This document shows positions 25,161 through 32,422 of a stretch of DNA of 64,000 bases, in pieces. Made by a program: the position numbers and the translations under genes. A model generated the notes under the pieces. It did not search any database. It had not been told where the DNA came from and worked only from the letters and a program-made list of their open reading frames with translations. Origin of the DNA: Cyclobacteriaceae bacterium. GTDB lineage: Bacteria > Bacteroidota > Bacteroidia > Cytophagales > Cyclobacteriaceae. Position 1 is the stretch's first letter; each line of letters begins with the position of its first letter. The stretch lies in contig CATQIH010000046.1 in NCBI GenBank assembly GCA_958296015.1, positions 1 through 64,000 of the forward strand. Reading direction: 5' to 3'.

Positions 25161-26372
25161 CTATTTTTTCACCTCAGATACTTTCTGCGTGATAATTACC
25201 TGTGGCTTGTCATCGAAGGTGGCCAGAAATAAATAATAATCTCCTCCATCAGCCAGCCCCAGTTTTTTCCTGGCTTCCTGCACAGATGCCGGGAAATTGC
25301 GTGTAGTCAGATGCGCTTTCTTGACGGACAAGGCTTTCTGTACCGCTTTGCGGTTGTAAGCCGTGACGGCCTCACAGCGAAAGGTACGTCCGGGAAAATC
25401 CGGTACTCGTTGCGCCGAGGTATAAAGATGCGTATGCGAATGCAGTTTGTATACACCATATGCCTGCGCCACAGATTTGAAAGCACCTGCTTTCAGTATT
25501 GCCACATTGGGTTCATAAAGATATAACAGAGGAGCAGAAAAAGTAACGGTTGTTGCTGCCTCCCGGCTTCTGTTATACTGAAAAAACTGCTGCCTGTCTC
25601 CCTGAAAGTTGACCGTCACGATTTCAGGCTCTCCGATCACTGCTTGCTTTAGCCAGTAAATGACTTCTTTGCATTCATTGTTTACTGCCACCACATGCAC
25701 CTGATAAACCTGCTCAAGTTCGCCGATCGCCGCATCAATATCCAGCATGGGTGAAGTTTTGATCAATACGTTTTGTGCTTTTGCCAGCAGCTTTTCTTTC
25801 AGTGCCACCACATTGGGCGTACAATCTTCCAGCCTGAATACTTTATGCGTATGTTCATCACGGCGGGCAGGATCAATAAAAATACAGTCTGCCGACTTGG
25901 TCATTTTCTGTAAAAATTGCTCAGCAGGAAGGTTATGCACAGCAATAAGTTTAAACCTATTGCTATTTTCTTGCAATATGCCAAAATTATAGGCTGTCAC
26001 CTCAGTCAATGCCATGTTCTGCTCTACATAATCCGTATGAGCAAATGCATGGCTCATATAATACGTATCTACGCCCATGCCACCGGTCAGGTCAATGAGG
26101 TGCTGGCCCTGTAGCAGGGTACTTTTGTAGCGGGCGGTAATTTCAGAAGAACATTGTTCTACGGAAAGTAAGGCTGGAAACACGACACCTTCCTGCTGAT
26201 ACCATTCCGGAAGCTTGAGTTTTGCTTTCTGGCGGGCGCGTATCTGCGCTGCAATGGCCTTGATGGGCAAACCAGGATACTGGCTGGCTTGCAGTACCAA
26301 CTGAAAGGGATCATGATGTGCATGATCCCTGATAAACTGTTGAACTTCCGGTGTGTAGAGTAGACCGATCAA
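25161..26372 (-). CDS. Class I SAM-dependent methyltransferase with THUMP-like domain
   Basis: About 403 residues. The SAM-binding core is GQHLIDLTGGMGVDTYYMSH with IFIDPARRDE as the motif IV-like loop, followed by a C-terminal THUMP-like segment (FPASVQEARKKLGLADGG). An N-terminal helical part (IGLLYTPEVQQFIRDHAHHD) precedes it. The start is best placed at TTG 26372, because the frame further upstream only mirrors the asd gene; that TTG overlaps the asd TGA (TTGA, 26369-26372), giving translational coupling. Relatives are called trimethylguanosine synthase-like; the substrate is probably RNA but unproven. Confidence 0.82.
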   Translation of the reverse strand: MIGLLYTPEVQQFIRDHAHHDPFQLVLQASQYPGLPIKAIAAQIRARQKAKLKLPEWYQQEGVVFPALLSVEQCSSEITARYKSTLLQGQHLIDLTGGMGVDTYYMSHAFAHTDYVEQNMALTEVTAYNFGILQENSNRFKLIAVHNLPAEQFLQKMTKSADCIFIDPARRDEHTHKVFRLEDCTPNVVALKEKLLAKAQNVLIKTSPMLDIDAAIGELEQVYQVHVVAVNNECKEVIYWLKQAVIGEPEIVTVNFQGDRQQFFQYNRSREAATTVTFSAPLLYLYEPNVAILKAGAFKSVAQAYGVYKLHSHTHLYTSAQRVPDFPGRTFRCEAVTAYNRKAVQKALSVKKAHLTTRNFPASVQEARKKLGLADGGDYYLFLATFDDKPQVIITQKVSEVKK

Positions 26373-27364
26373 TGTTGCACCGCGCTTTTCTCTAATAGGT
26401 ACTCTGCGATTTGCACAGCATTGGTGGCAGCACCTTTGCGCAGGTTGTCTGCCACAATCCACATGTTCAGCGTCTTGGGCTGGGTTTCATCCCTGCGCAA
26501 CCGGCCTACAAACACTTCATCTCTGCCATGAGCGGTGATGGGCATTGGGTACAGGTTGTTTTTCACATCATCCTGTATTATTATGCCTGGTGTCTCAGAT
26601 AATAATTGGCGAACTTCTGCCAGATCATATTCATGAGCAAACTCCACGTTCACCGCCTCAGAATGACCACCTATTGCAGGCACTCTCACAGTAGTGGCTG
26701 TCACCTGAATGCTATTGTCGCCGAAGATCTTTTTGGTTTCGTTCACCATTTTCATTTCTTCTTTGGTATAGCCATTATCCAGGAACACATCGATGTGCGG
26801 CAGAATATTCATGTCAATTGGGTGCGGGTATACTTTGGGGCCTTCCTTACCTGCGCGCTCGTTGTTGAGCTGGTCTACCGCCGCTTTTCCGGTGCCTGTC
26901 ACCGACTGATAGGTAGACACCACGATCCTTTTTACTTTGTACTTTTTGTGCAACGGAGCCAGTGCCACTACCATCTGGATGGTAGAGCAGTTGGGGTTGG
27001 CGATGATCTTATCGTCTTCTTCCAGCACATCGGCATTAATTTCGGGTACGATGAGTTTGTATGCCGGGTTCATCCTCCAGGCAGATGAATTATCTACCAC
27101 GGTGATGCCTGCTTCGGCAAACTTAGGGGCAAGTTCCAGGGAGGTGGAGCCACCGGCAGAGAAAATAGCAATATCCGGTCTGGCGGCAATGGCATCTGCT
27201 GCGCTCACCACCTTGTATTGCTTACCTTTGAAGGTGATCTCTTTGCCTACGGATTTTGCGGAAGCTACAGGGAAAAGCTCCTCTACCGGAAAATTTCTTT
27301 CTTCCAGCACTGTCAGTATCTCGCTGCCTACCAGTCCGGTAGCACCTACAACAGCTACTTTCAT
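26369..27364 (-). CDS. asd: Aspartate-semialdehyde dehydrogenase
   Basis: 331 residues from ATG 27364. It reduces aspartyl-4-phosphate to aspartate semialdehyde, the branch point to lysine/diaminopimelate, threonine and methionine. NADP-binding motif VAVVGATGLVGSEILTVLEE, catalytic cysteine in IIANPNCSTIQMVVAL, and catalytic histidine region RVPAIGGHSEAVNVEF are all intact. It is coupled to the downstream methyltransferase gene through a TTGA overlap, an unusual non-ATG junction. Confidence 0.95.
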   Translation of the reverse strand: MKVAVVGATGLVGSEILTVLEERNFPVEELFPVASAKSVGKEITFKGKQYKVVSAADAIAARPDIAIFSAGGSTSLELAPKFAEAGITVVDNSSAWRMNPAYKLIVPEINADVLEEDDKIIANPNCSTIQMVVALAPLHKKYKVKRIVVSTYQSVTGTGKAAVDQLNNERAGKEGPKVYPHPIDMNILPHIDVFLDNGYTKEEMKMVNETKKIFGDNSIQVTATTVRVPAIGGHSEAVNVEFAHEYDLAEVRQLLSETPGIIIQDDVKNNLYPMPITAHGRDEVFVGRLRRDETQPKTLNMWIVADNLRKGAATNAVQIAEYLLEKSAVQH

Positions 27365-27513
27365 TGTGTTAATCGTTAGGGTTTGTCTTAAAATTGTCAA
27401 ATATACAAGGATGAATATCGGAAAGTGAGAATTTGCCTTGTTTTTTTAAATACCCAGCAAGAATTTATTTATTTACAAGCAAACTACTTCGTCGCATCCT
27501 GGTTGTTGGTGTG

Positions 27514-28224
27514 ATGGAATATGCAAACGAAAAAGTGAAAGTAGCTATCAATCTGCTGGAAGCACAGTTTGGCAGGCAGACCTGGTTTTCAGACCGCAAA
27601 GCCATAGATCAACTCATTGCTACTATATTATCGCAGCGTACCAACTACGCTAACGAACGTGCCGCTTTTGACAAAATGTGGGCGGAGTTTGGTTCCTGGG
27701 AAGGCATTATGGAAGCTCCGGTAGATGCGCTGACGGCAGCCATTGCCACTTCTAATTATCCTGAAGTGAAGGCACCGCGCATCAAGCAGGTGCTCAAGCA
27801 GATAAAAAGTGAGCGAGGGAATTTTGACCTGTCTTTTCTGGCAGACACACCAGTAGAGGAATCATTGAACTGGCTGATGGCTTTGCCGGGTGTTGGACAC
27901 AAAACGGCCACCTTTTTGTTATTGTTCACCTTTCGCAAACCGGTATTGCCTGTAGATACGCATGTGCACCGGGTTTCACAGCGGCTGGGCATCATTAACC
28001 AGAAGACGAACCAGGCCAAAGCACATACTGTTTTATTAACCCTATTACCCCGTAATGCAGAAGCATTACTCAATTATCACAAACTGTTTTTCAAACACGG
28101 TCAGCAAGTATGCACATGGAGCCATCCGAAGTGCAAAGTATGTGTATTGAGCCATATTTGTGCCTATTTTCATGCAAATCAATCTCTCAACGATAAACCA
28201 ATCAACAGCAAACCTCAAGTGTAA
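27514..28224 (+). CDS. nth: Endonuclease III (DNA glycosylase/AP lyase)
   Basis: 236 residues from ATG 27514. Base-excision repair enzyme for oxidised pyrimidines. The helix-hairpin-helix reads LPGVGHKTATFLLLF with the catalytic Lys, and the catalytic Asp is in PVDTHVHRVSQRLG. The C-terminal 4Fe-4S cluster is complete: Cys-x6-Cys-x2-Cys-x5-Cys in CTWSHPKCKVCVLSHIC. The frame upstream of 27514 is not protein-like. The small acidic gene at 28231 follows after six bases and is probably co-transcribed. Confidence 0.93.
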   Translation: MEYANEKVKVAINLLEAQFGRQTWFSDRKAIDQLIATILSQRTNYANERAAFDKMWAEFGSWEGIMEAPVDALTAAIATSNYPEVKAPRIKQVLKQIKSERGNFDLSFLADTPVEESLNWLMALPGVGHKTATFLLLFTFRKPVLPVDTHVHRVSQRLGIINQKTNQAKAHTVLLTLLPRNAEALLNYHKLFFKHGQQVCTWSHPKCKVCVLSHICAYFHANQSLNDKPINSKPQV

Positions 28225-28230
28225 GGAACT

Positions 28231-28536
28231 ATGGACACGTTTGTAATTATCACTCCTGCCGAAATTAAGCACCAGGAGCACGGCATTATCCAGGTCGACA
28301 TTATTCACACATTCAGGGCTGCCGATGTCCGGGATCTGGCCGTAGAAAAGCTCAACAAAGAGTGGGAACACGAAAGCTTCTACTCAGAAGATTATGGTTA
28401 CCTGGAAGAAGACGACGTAGAAAAGATCATCCGGCGCAATGATTTTGAGGTGCTTCGAGTGGAAGACGACGAAGAGACGGAGCTTACGGCTGATGAATTA
28501 CAGCTATTTTATGAAACCCTGGAAGAAGATGAATAA
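28231..28536 (+). CDS. Small acidic conserved protein
   Basis: 101 residues, very acidic (the C-terminal half carries EEDDVEKII, VEDDEETEL and LEEDE). N-terminal strands FVIITPAEIKHQEHGIIQVD suggest a small alpha/beta fold. I do not recognise the family. It starts six bases after nth, so the two are likely one operon. A 15-bp hairpin follows the stop. Confidence 0.65.
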   Translation: MDTFVIITPAEIKHQEHGIIQVDIIHTFRAADVRDLAVEKLNKEWEHESFYSEDYGYLEEDDVEKIIRRNDFEVLRVEDDEETELTADELQLFYETLEEDE

Positions 28537-28545
28537 TGAAACATT

Positions 28546-28578
28546 AGACTTTCTAAATCTTAGAGATTTGGAAAGTCT
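28546..28578. terminator. Bidirectional terminator-like hairpin
   Basis: AGACTTTCTAAATCT (28546-28560) pairs with 28564-28578 around a three-base loop, with one G-T pair. It lies between convergent genes (28231 plus, 28586 minus). T-tracts are weak on both sides. Confidence 0.6.
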
Positions 28579-28585
28579 CCATCGA

Positions 28586-29128
28586 TTATCCCAAGATATT
28601 TTTAACAGGAACAGTAATATCCAGAACTGAAGCAGAAGCACCACTTTGCAGCACTTGCTTTTCCGTGTACTTTCCATCAGCAGGCTTTGTATACCTTTCC
28701 AGAGCTGCAATATTGACAATCCATACTTCTGAAATACCAGCTTTGGCATACAAAGGCAGTTTCACTTTCCTATCATATTTTAAGGTGGTGTCTGATACTT
28801 CAATGACCAGCAACGCATCTTGTATCTTAGGTAATTCCTGCGCATAGAAATCATCTCGGTGCCTGAATAAAGTAACATCAGGCTGTGATTCAGAATAATT
28901 GTTGATCCTAAAAGAATTTTGCACACTGACAATAGCTTTGCCAGCCAAAAGAGGTGCTAACCACATATTTAAACGATTGACACACGACATGTGCCTGATA
29001 CCTATAGGACTCATAGCGACAATTTCTCCTTTGATTAGTTCTACCCTGTCATCTTCTGTCAGAATACCTGATTTTGCCATGAGATGATAATCCTCTACCG
29101 CAAAATGATGTCTGGCTACTACTGACAT
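28586..29128 (-). CDS. Uma2 family endonuclease (DUF820)
   Basis: 180 residues of the PD-(D/E)XK-like Uma2 family. The pattern VEDYHLMAKSGILTEDDRVE, MSPIGIRHMSCVNRLN, ESQPDVTLFR, and ALLVIEVSDTTLKYDRKVKL contains the catalytic Asp (QPDV) and Glu-x-Ser (IEVS) of the nuclease core. The C-terminal LPLYAKAGISEVWIVNI is the family signature. Such genes are multi-copy in Cytophagales and cyanobacteria, often in accessory DNA; their biological role is not established. A second member lies 20 bases upstream on the same strand. Confidence 0.88.
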   Translation of the reverse strand: MSVVARHHFAVEDYHLMAKSGILTEDDRVELIKGEIVAMSPIGIRHMSCVNRLNMWLAPLLAGKAIVSVQNSFRINNYSESQPDVTLFRHRDDFYAQELPKIQDALLVIEVSDTTLKYDRKVKLPLYAKAGISEVWIVNIAALERYTKPADGKYTEKQVLQSGASASVLDITVPVKNILG

Positions 29129-29148
29129 ATGCTTCTTCTTTTTTAATA

Positions 29149-29736
29149 CTAATATAACACTTCTTCCAACACCACCGCAAAATCATCCATAAAATACCTG
29201 CCCTGCAAAGGTTGTCCGAACTGCTCAAAAAGCTCAAAGCTTTGCGGGTCTGCCTGATCGTAGATATAGACTTGCTTCTTATAAGGGTCGATCAGCCAGC
29301 CAAAGGAGGCTCCATTGCTGATGTATTCTTCCATCTTCTGCTGCAAACCTTTGAGTTGATCAGTCTTAGACTTTAGCTCAACGACAAAATCCGGGCAGAC
29401 AGGAGCGAACCCTTCCTGCTGCTCTTCTGTTAAAGCTTCCCACTTATCTTTGAGCACAAAAGACACATCTGGCGAGCGGGTGGCACTATTAGGCAATGTA
29501 AAACCAGCCGATGAGTCAAACAAATACCCTCTCCGGTGTTGCCGATTCCAAATGCCTAGTTCTATGCTTAGGTTAAAATTACGGTTTCCTGATTTGCTTC
29601 CTGTTGGCGACATAATAATAATTTTTCCTGTAGCATCTTTTTCTATACGCAAGTGGCTGTTTTCCTGACAAAAGTGAAAAAATTCTGTCTCCGACAAACG
29701 TCCCAAAGCATCCAAACTGATCTCAAACTTTTCCAT
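29149..29736 (-). CDS. Uma2 family endonuclease (DUF820), second copy
   Basis: 195 residues from ATG 29736. Core motifs: IIMSPTGSKSGNRNFNLSIE, SPDVSFVLKDKW (catalytic Asp), DFVVELKSKTDQLKGLQQKM (Glu-x-Lys), and EYISNGASFGWLIDPYKKQV. It differs clearly from the neighbouring copy, so the pair is not a recent tandem duplication. Both genes are more AT-rich than flanking gpmI and nth, which fits acquisition from outside. Confidence 0.88.
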   Translation of the reverse strand: MEKFEISLDALGRLSETEFFHFCQENSHLRIEKDATGKIIIMSPTGSKSGNRNFNLSIELGIWNRQHRRGYLFDSSAGFTLPNSATRSPDVSFVLKDKWEALTEEQQEGFAPVCPDFVVELKSKTDQLKGLQQKMEEYISNGASFGWLIDPYKKQVYIYDQADPQSFELFEQFGQPLQGRYFMDDFAVVLEEVLY

Positions 29737-29799
29737 AGCTTTTGTTTTATGCCATAATTTAATTAAGGTTGCTGTAATATCCAATATACCTATGAGATC

Positions 29800-31395
29800 A
29801 TGAACAAGAAAGCAATTTTAATGATACTGGACGGCTGGGGCATCGCCGACGATCCTAAAGTGTCTGCCGTAGACCAGGCCAATACTCCTTTTATAGATTC
29901 TTTGTACATCCAATATCCTCACAGCAAGCTGGAAGCTTCCGGCAAAGCTGTTGGATTGCCTGTCGGGCAAATGGGCAACTCCGAAGTAGGGCATATGAAT
30001 CTGGGAGCCGGGCGCACTGTCTACCAGATGCTGGAAAAGATTAATGTAGCAGTGGAAGAAGGCGCACTGGACAAAAACCAGGTACTCATCGACGCTTTCC
30101 AGTACGCCAAAGACCAGCACAAGAAAGTACACTTCATTGGCCTGTTATCCGATGGCGGCGTACACTCGCACATCGATCATATCAAAGGGCTGTGTACGGC
30201 AGCGGCTAATGCTGGCCTGCATGATGTATTTGTCCACGCCTTTACCGACGGGCGCGATACCGACCCCAAAGGTGGTGTAGGCTACCTACAGGACTTGCAG
30301 GCGCACATGCAAAAAACCACCGGCAAAGTAGCCACCGTAGTGGGTCGTTACTATGCCATGGACCGCGACAAACGCTGGGAACGCACCAAGCTGGCCTACG
30401 ATGCGATGGTGCATGGCGAGGGCAAACAGGTGACGGATGCCATACAAGGCGTACAGCAATCGTACGAAGAAGGCGTAACCGATGAGTTTATCAAACCCAT
30501 TATAGTGACCCGGAATGGCAGTCCGGTGGCCGGCAGTCCGGTGGCCGGCAGTCCGGTGACCGGCACTCCGGTGGCCGGCACTCCGGTGGCCGGCACTCCG
30601 GTGGCTAAGCTTGAAGACAAAGATGTAGTGATTTGCTTCAACTTCCGCACCGACCGTGGCCGCCAGCTCACCGAAGCACTGACGCAGCAGACATTTCCGG
30701 AGCAAAACATGAAACCACTGGATCTGCGTTACATCACCATGACGATGTACGACGACTCCTTTGAAGGCATCGATATTCTGTTTGACAACAAGCCGATTGA
30801 CAAAACGATGGGCGAGATATTGAGCAAAAACGGCAAGAAGCAGATACGCATAGCCGAAACAGAGAAATACCCGCACGTCACGTTCTTTTTCAACTGCGGA
30901 CGTGAGGAAGAGTTTGAAGGTGAAAAGCGCATCATGAGTCCCTCACCCAAAGTAGCCACCTACGACTTGCAACCCGAAATGAGTGCCTACGACATCCGCG
31001 ACGCGATTGTGCCGGAGCTAAAGAAGCAGGAAGTAGATTTTGTATGTCTCAACTTCGCCAACCCCGATATGGTGGGGCACACCGGCGTGTTTGAAGCAGC
31101 CGTAAAAGCCTGCGAAACCGTAGACAAGTGTGCCAAAGACGTGATCACCGCTGCACGGGAAAATGGTTATGCCACCATCGTCATTGCTGACCACGGAAAT
31201 GCCGACCGCATGAAAAACCCCGATGGCTCCCCGCACACACAGCATACCACCGTGCTGGTGCCCTGCATATTGGTGGATGATGACTACAAAGGCAAACTCA
31301 AAGACGGCAAGCTGGGCGACATTTCCCCCACTATTCTGGCACTTATGGGCATTGAAAAACCTGCCGAGATGACGGGTAACTCTTTACTTGTTTAA
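29800..31395 (+). CDS. gpmI: 2,3-bisphosphoglycerate-independent phosphoglycerate mutase with repeat insertion
   Basis: 531 residues; interconverts 3- and 2-phosphoglycerate in glycolysis using two Mn ions. The alkaline-phosphatase core starts MNKKAILMILDGWGIAD, the phosphoserine is in QMGNSEVGHMNLGAGRTVYQ, and the C-terminal metal site is IVIADHGNADRMKNPDGSPH. Around residues 240-269 there is an insertion of six five-residue repeats (GSPVA/GSPVT/GTPVA) before KLEDKDVVICFNFRTDRGRQ, where ordinary GpmI has a short D/N-G-x-PVG-x-I loop. The insertion keeps the frame. Length without it (about 505) equals the family norm. Confidence 0.95.
   Translation: MNKKAILMILDGWGIADDPKVSAVDQANTPFIDSLYIQYPHSKLEASGKAVGLPVGQMGNSEVGHMNLGAGRTVYQMLEKINVAVEEGALDKNQVLIDAFQYAKDQHKKVHFIGLLSDGGVHSHIDHIKGLCTAAANAGLHDVFVHAFTDGRDTDPKGGVGYLQDLQAHMQKTTGKVATVVGRYYAMDRDKRWERTKLAYDAMVHGEGKQVTDAIQGVQQSYEEGVTDEFIKPIIVTRNGSPVAGSPVAGSPVTGTPVAGTPVAGTPVAKLEDKDVVICFNFRTDRGRQLTEALTQQTFPEQNMKPLDLRYITMTMYDDSFEGIDILFDNKPIDKTMGEILSKNGKKQIRIAETEKYPHVTFFFNCGREEEFEGEKRIMSPSPKVATYDLQPEMSAYDIRDAIVPELKKQEVDFVCLNFANPDMVGHTGVFEAAVKACETVDKCAKDVITAARENGYATIVIADHGNADRMKNPDGSPHTQHTTVLVPCILVDDDYKGKLKDGKLGDISPTILALMGIEKPAEMTGNSLLV
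30517..30606 (+). repeat. In-frame 15-bp minisatellite inside gpmI, six copies
   Basis: Six units of GGC A(G/C)T CCG GTG (G/A)CC. The first three read GSPV(A/T), the last three GTPVA, so two subtypes have expanded. It is the coding counterpart of the CCGGCGACCGGCTTC array at 55385, with which it shares the CCGGYGRCCGG core. Confidence 0.9.
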
Positions 31396-31755
31396 TTTAT
31401 AGTTCTATGTTCACGGTTCACAGTTTTGAATACCTGGCACTGTGAACATTCTGACTTTGATCGCTCGGCATGGTGGTGTATGCTAGATTCATTCTATGGC
31501 TATGGGCCTCAGGATTAATATACATGGAACTTAAGCTTCATAACATTCTGGTCCAGCAAGGGTCGGCCAATGTATACATATTCACATTGAAGATATTCAG
31601 CCCTTTGCGGGTTTCAGTGTAGTGATGGTTTTTTTACCCGGCTTCCTCGGCTATCAATTAAAAAGTGCTCAGTATTTAACAGCATTGGCGTAAGTGGGCA
31701 ATTATCGGATAGGCTTTATTTTTGAAAACAATGTAGTTGAACTCGCCCGTATAGC
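31396..31755. other. Intergenic region with gene relics
   Basis: 360 bases with no functional gene. It begins with a GTTCACGGTTCACAGTT repeat-like stretch (near 31410-31430) similar to one near 56560, and contains the T9SS domain relic at 31559-31656. Confidence 0.5.
31559..31656 (-). pseudogene. Relic of a T9SS C-terminal sorting-domain coding region
   Basis: The stretch is collinear with 32489-32586 at a constant offset of 930 bases; the part AGATATTCAGCCCTTTGCGG and the following GTTTCAGTGTAGTG are identical. In 32423-36028 this DNA encodes the last strands of the sorting domain. The relic has substitutions and an extra T-run and has no open frame, so it is a decayed copy separated from the living gene by the RAYT and its palindromes. 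Confidence 0.7.
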
Positions 31756-32271
31756 TCACAGAAAAGACATATACAACCTTTTTCCTATACTACGGTACAT
31801 TTCCGGTTTGTGGGACCGGGCCACGGCGGCACGGGGTGCCCCGCACAAACCGGGGTATGGAAGCCGTGGGCTGTGTCTCACAGCCCACTTTAGGGCAAAT
31901 GTACTGTAATATAGTTTTTGTCCTTTGGACAGTTCTATTGCATTAAGTCCATTCCGAAGTTTTTGTAGTGTGTGTTGCAAATCAAGTCTATTCAGTCGTT
32001 TAACAATTTCATAAGCCATAAACCGCTTGGCATTACCAATGATCTTATTCAGGTCAAACTGATCATGTGGGAAGTATAAAATGCAGTGTACATGGTTGGG
32101 CATGATAACATACGCTACTACTTCAGCCAGCTTTTTTTCTTTGAGATAGTCAAACCACTTGTATACCAGATCATAGCTGTTTGTAATCTCAAATAAGTTA
32201 AGCCATTGATAACAGGTGAATGTACAAAAGTACATGCTGTAGATGCTTGAATGCTTTGTTTTAATTGCCAT
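31756..32271 (-). pseudogene. REP-associated tyrosine transposase (RAYT), 3' end replaced by a palindromic element
   Basis: 171-codon frame. The N-terminal 125 residues are Y1-type HUH transposase: IYSMYFCTFTCYQWLNLFEI, the HUH motif in VIMPNHVHCIL, and AKRFMAYEIVKRLN with the likely catalytic Tyr. In intact relatives a KGQKHKVF..S.DAK.I segment and a further 40-50 residues follow; here the frame stays homologous only to KGQK and then runs into the 118-bp element at 31791-31908, which encodes a Pro/Arg-rich nonsense tail. RAYTs mobilise or spread REP palindromes, and such palindromes lie just upstream at 32286-32415. Probably inactive. Confidence 0.75.
31791..31908. repeat. 118-bp palindromic element inserted in the RAYT gene
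   Basis: Bounded by TACGGTACATTT (31791-31802) and its near-perfect inverse AAATGTACTGTA (31897-31908). Inside are two hairpins: CCGGTTTGTG 31803-31812 with 31844-31853, and GTGGGCTGTG 31866-31875 with 31879-31888 around a TCT loop. GC-rich interior, no coding capacity. It has the layout of a REP doublet or miniature element. Confidence 0.7.
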
Positions 32272-32285
32272 AGTGCTATCGTCAG

Positions 32286-32415
32286 TGTCGCAGGGTCCCT
32301 CGCGGAGACCCTGCTATGCAGTAGCGGAGACCCGTGGTATAAAATTCAGTGTCGCAGAGCCCCTCACGGAGACCCTGCTGGACAGTTCGCAGAACCCCTC
32401 GCGGAGACCCTGCGT
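32286..32415. repeat. REP-like palindromes, three copies upstream of the RAYT
   Basis: Copies at about 32286-32316, 32350-32379 and 32385-32414 share CGCAGRRYCCCTCRCGGAGA and then CCCTGC. In the first, GCAGGGTC (32290-32297) pairs perfectly with GACCCTGC (32307-32314). A partial copy lies near 32319-32335. The cluster sits between the start of the RAYT and the end of the next gene, where a REP-RAYT unit would have it. Confidence 0.7.
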
Positions 32416-32422
32416 CTGCATA

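Noticed and set aside
30286-30876. Minus-strand open frame of 196 codons within gpmI
   Set aside because: Shadow of gpmI with the repeat read as HRSAG/HRTAG units; no family similarity.
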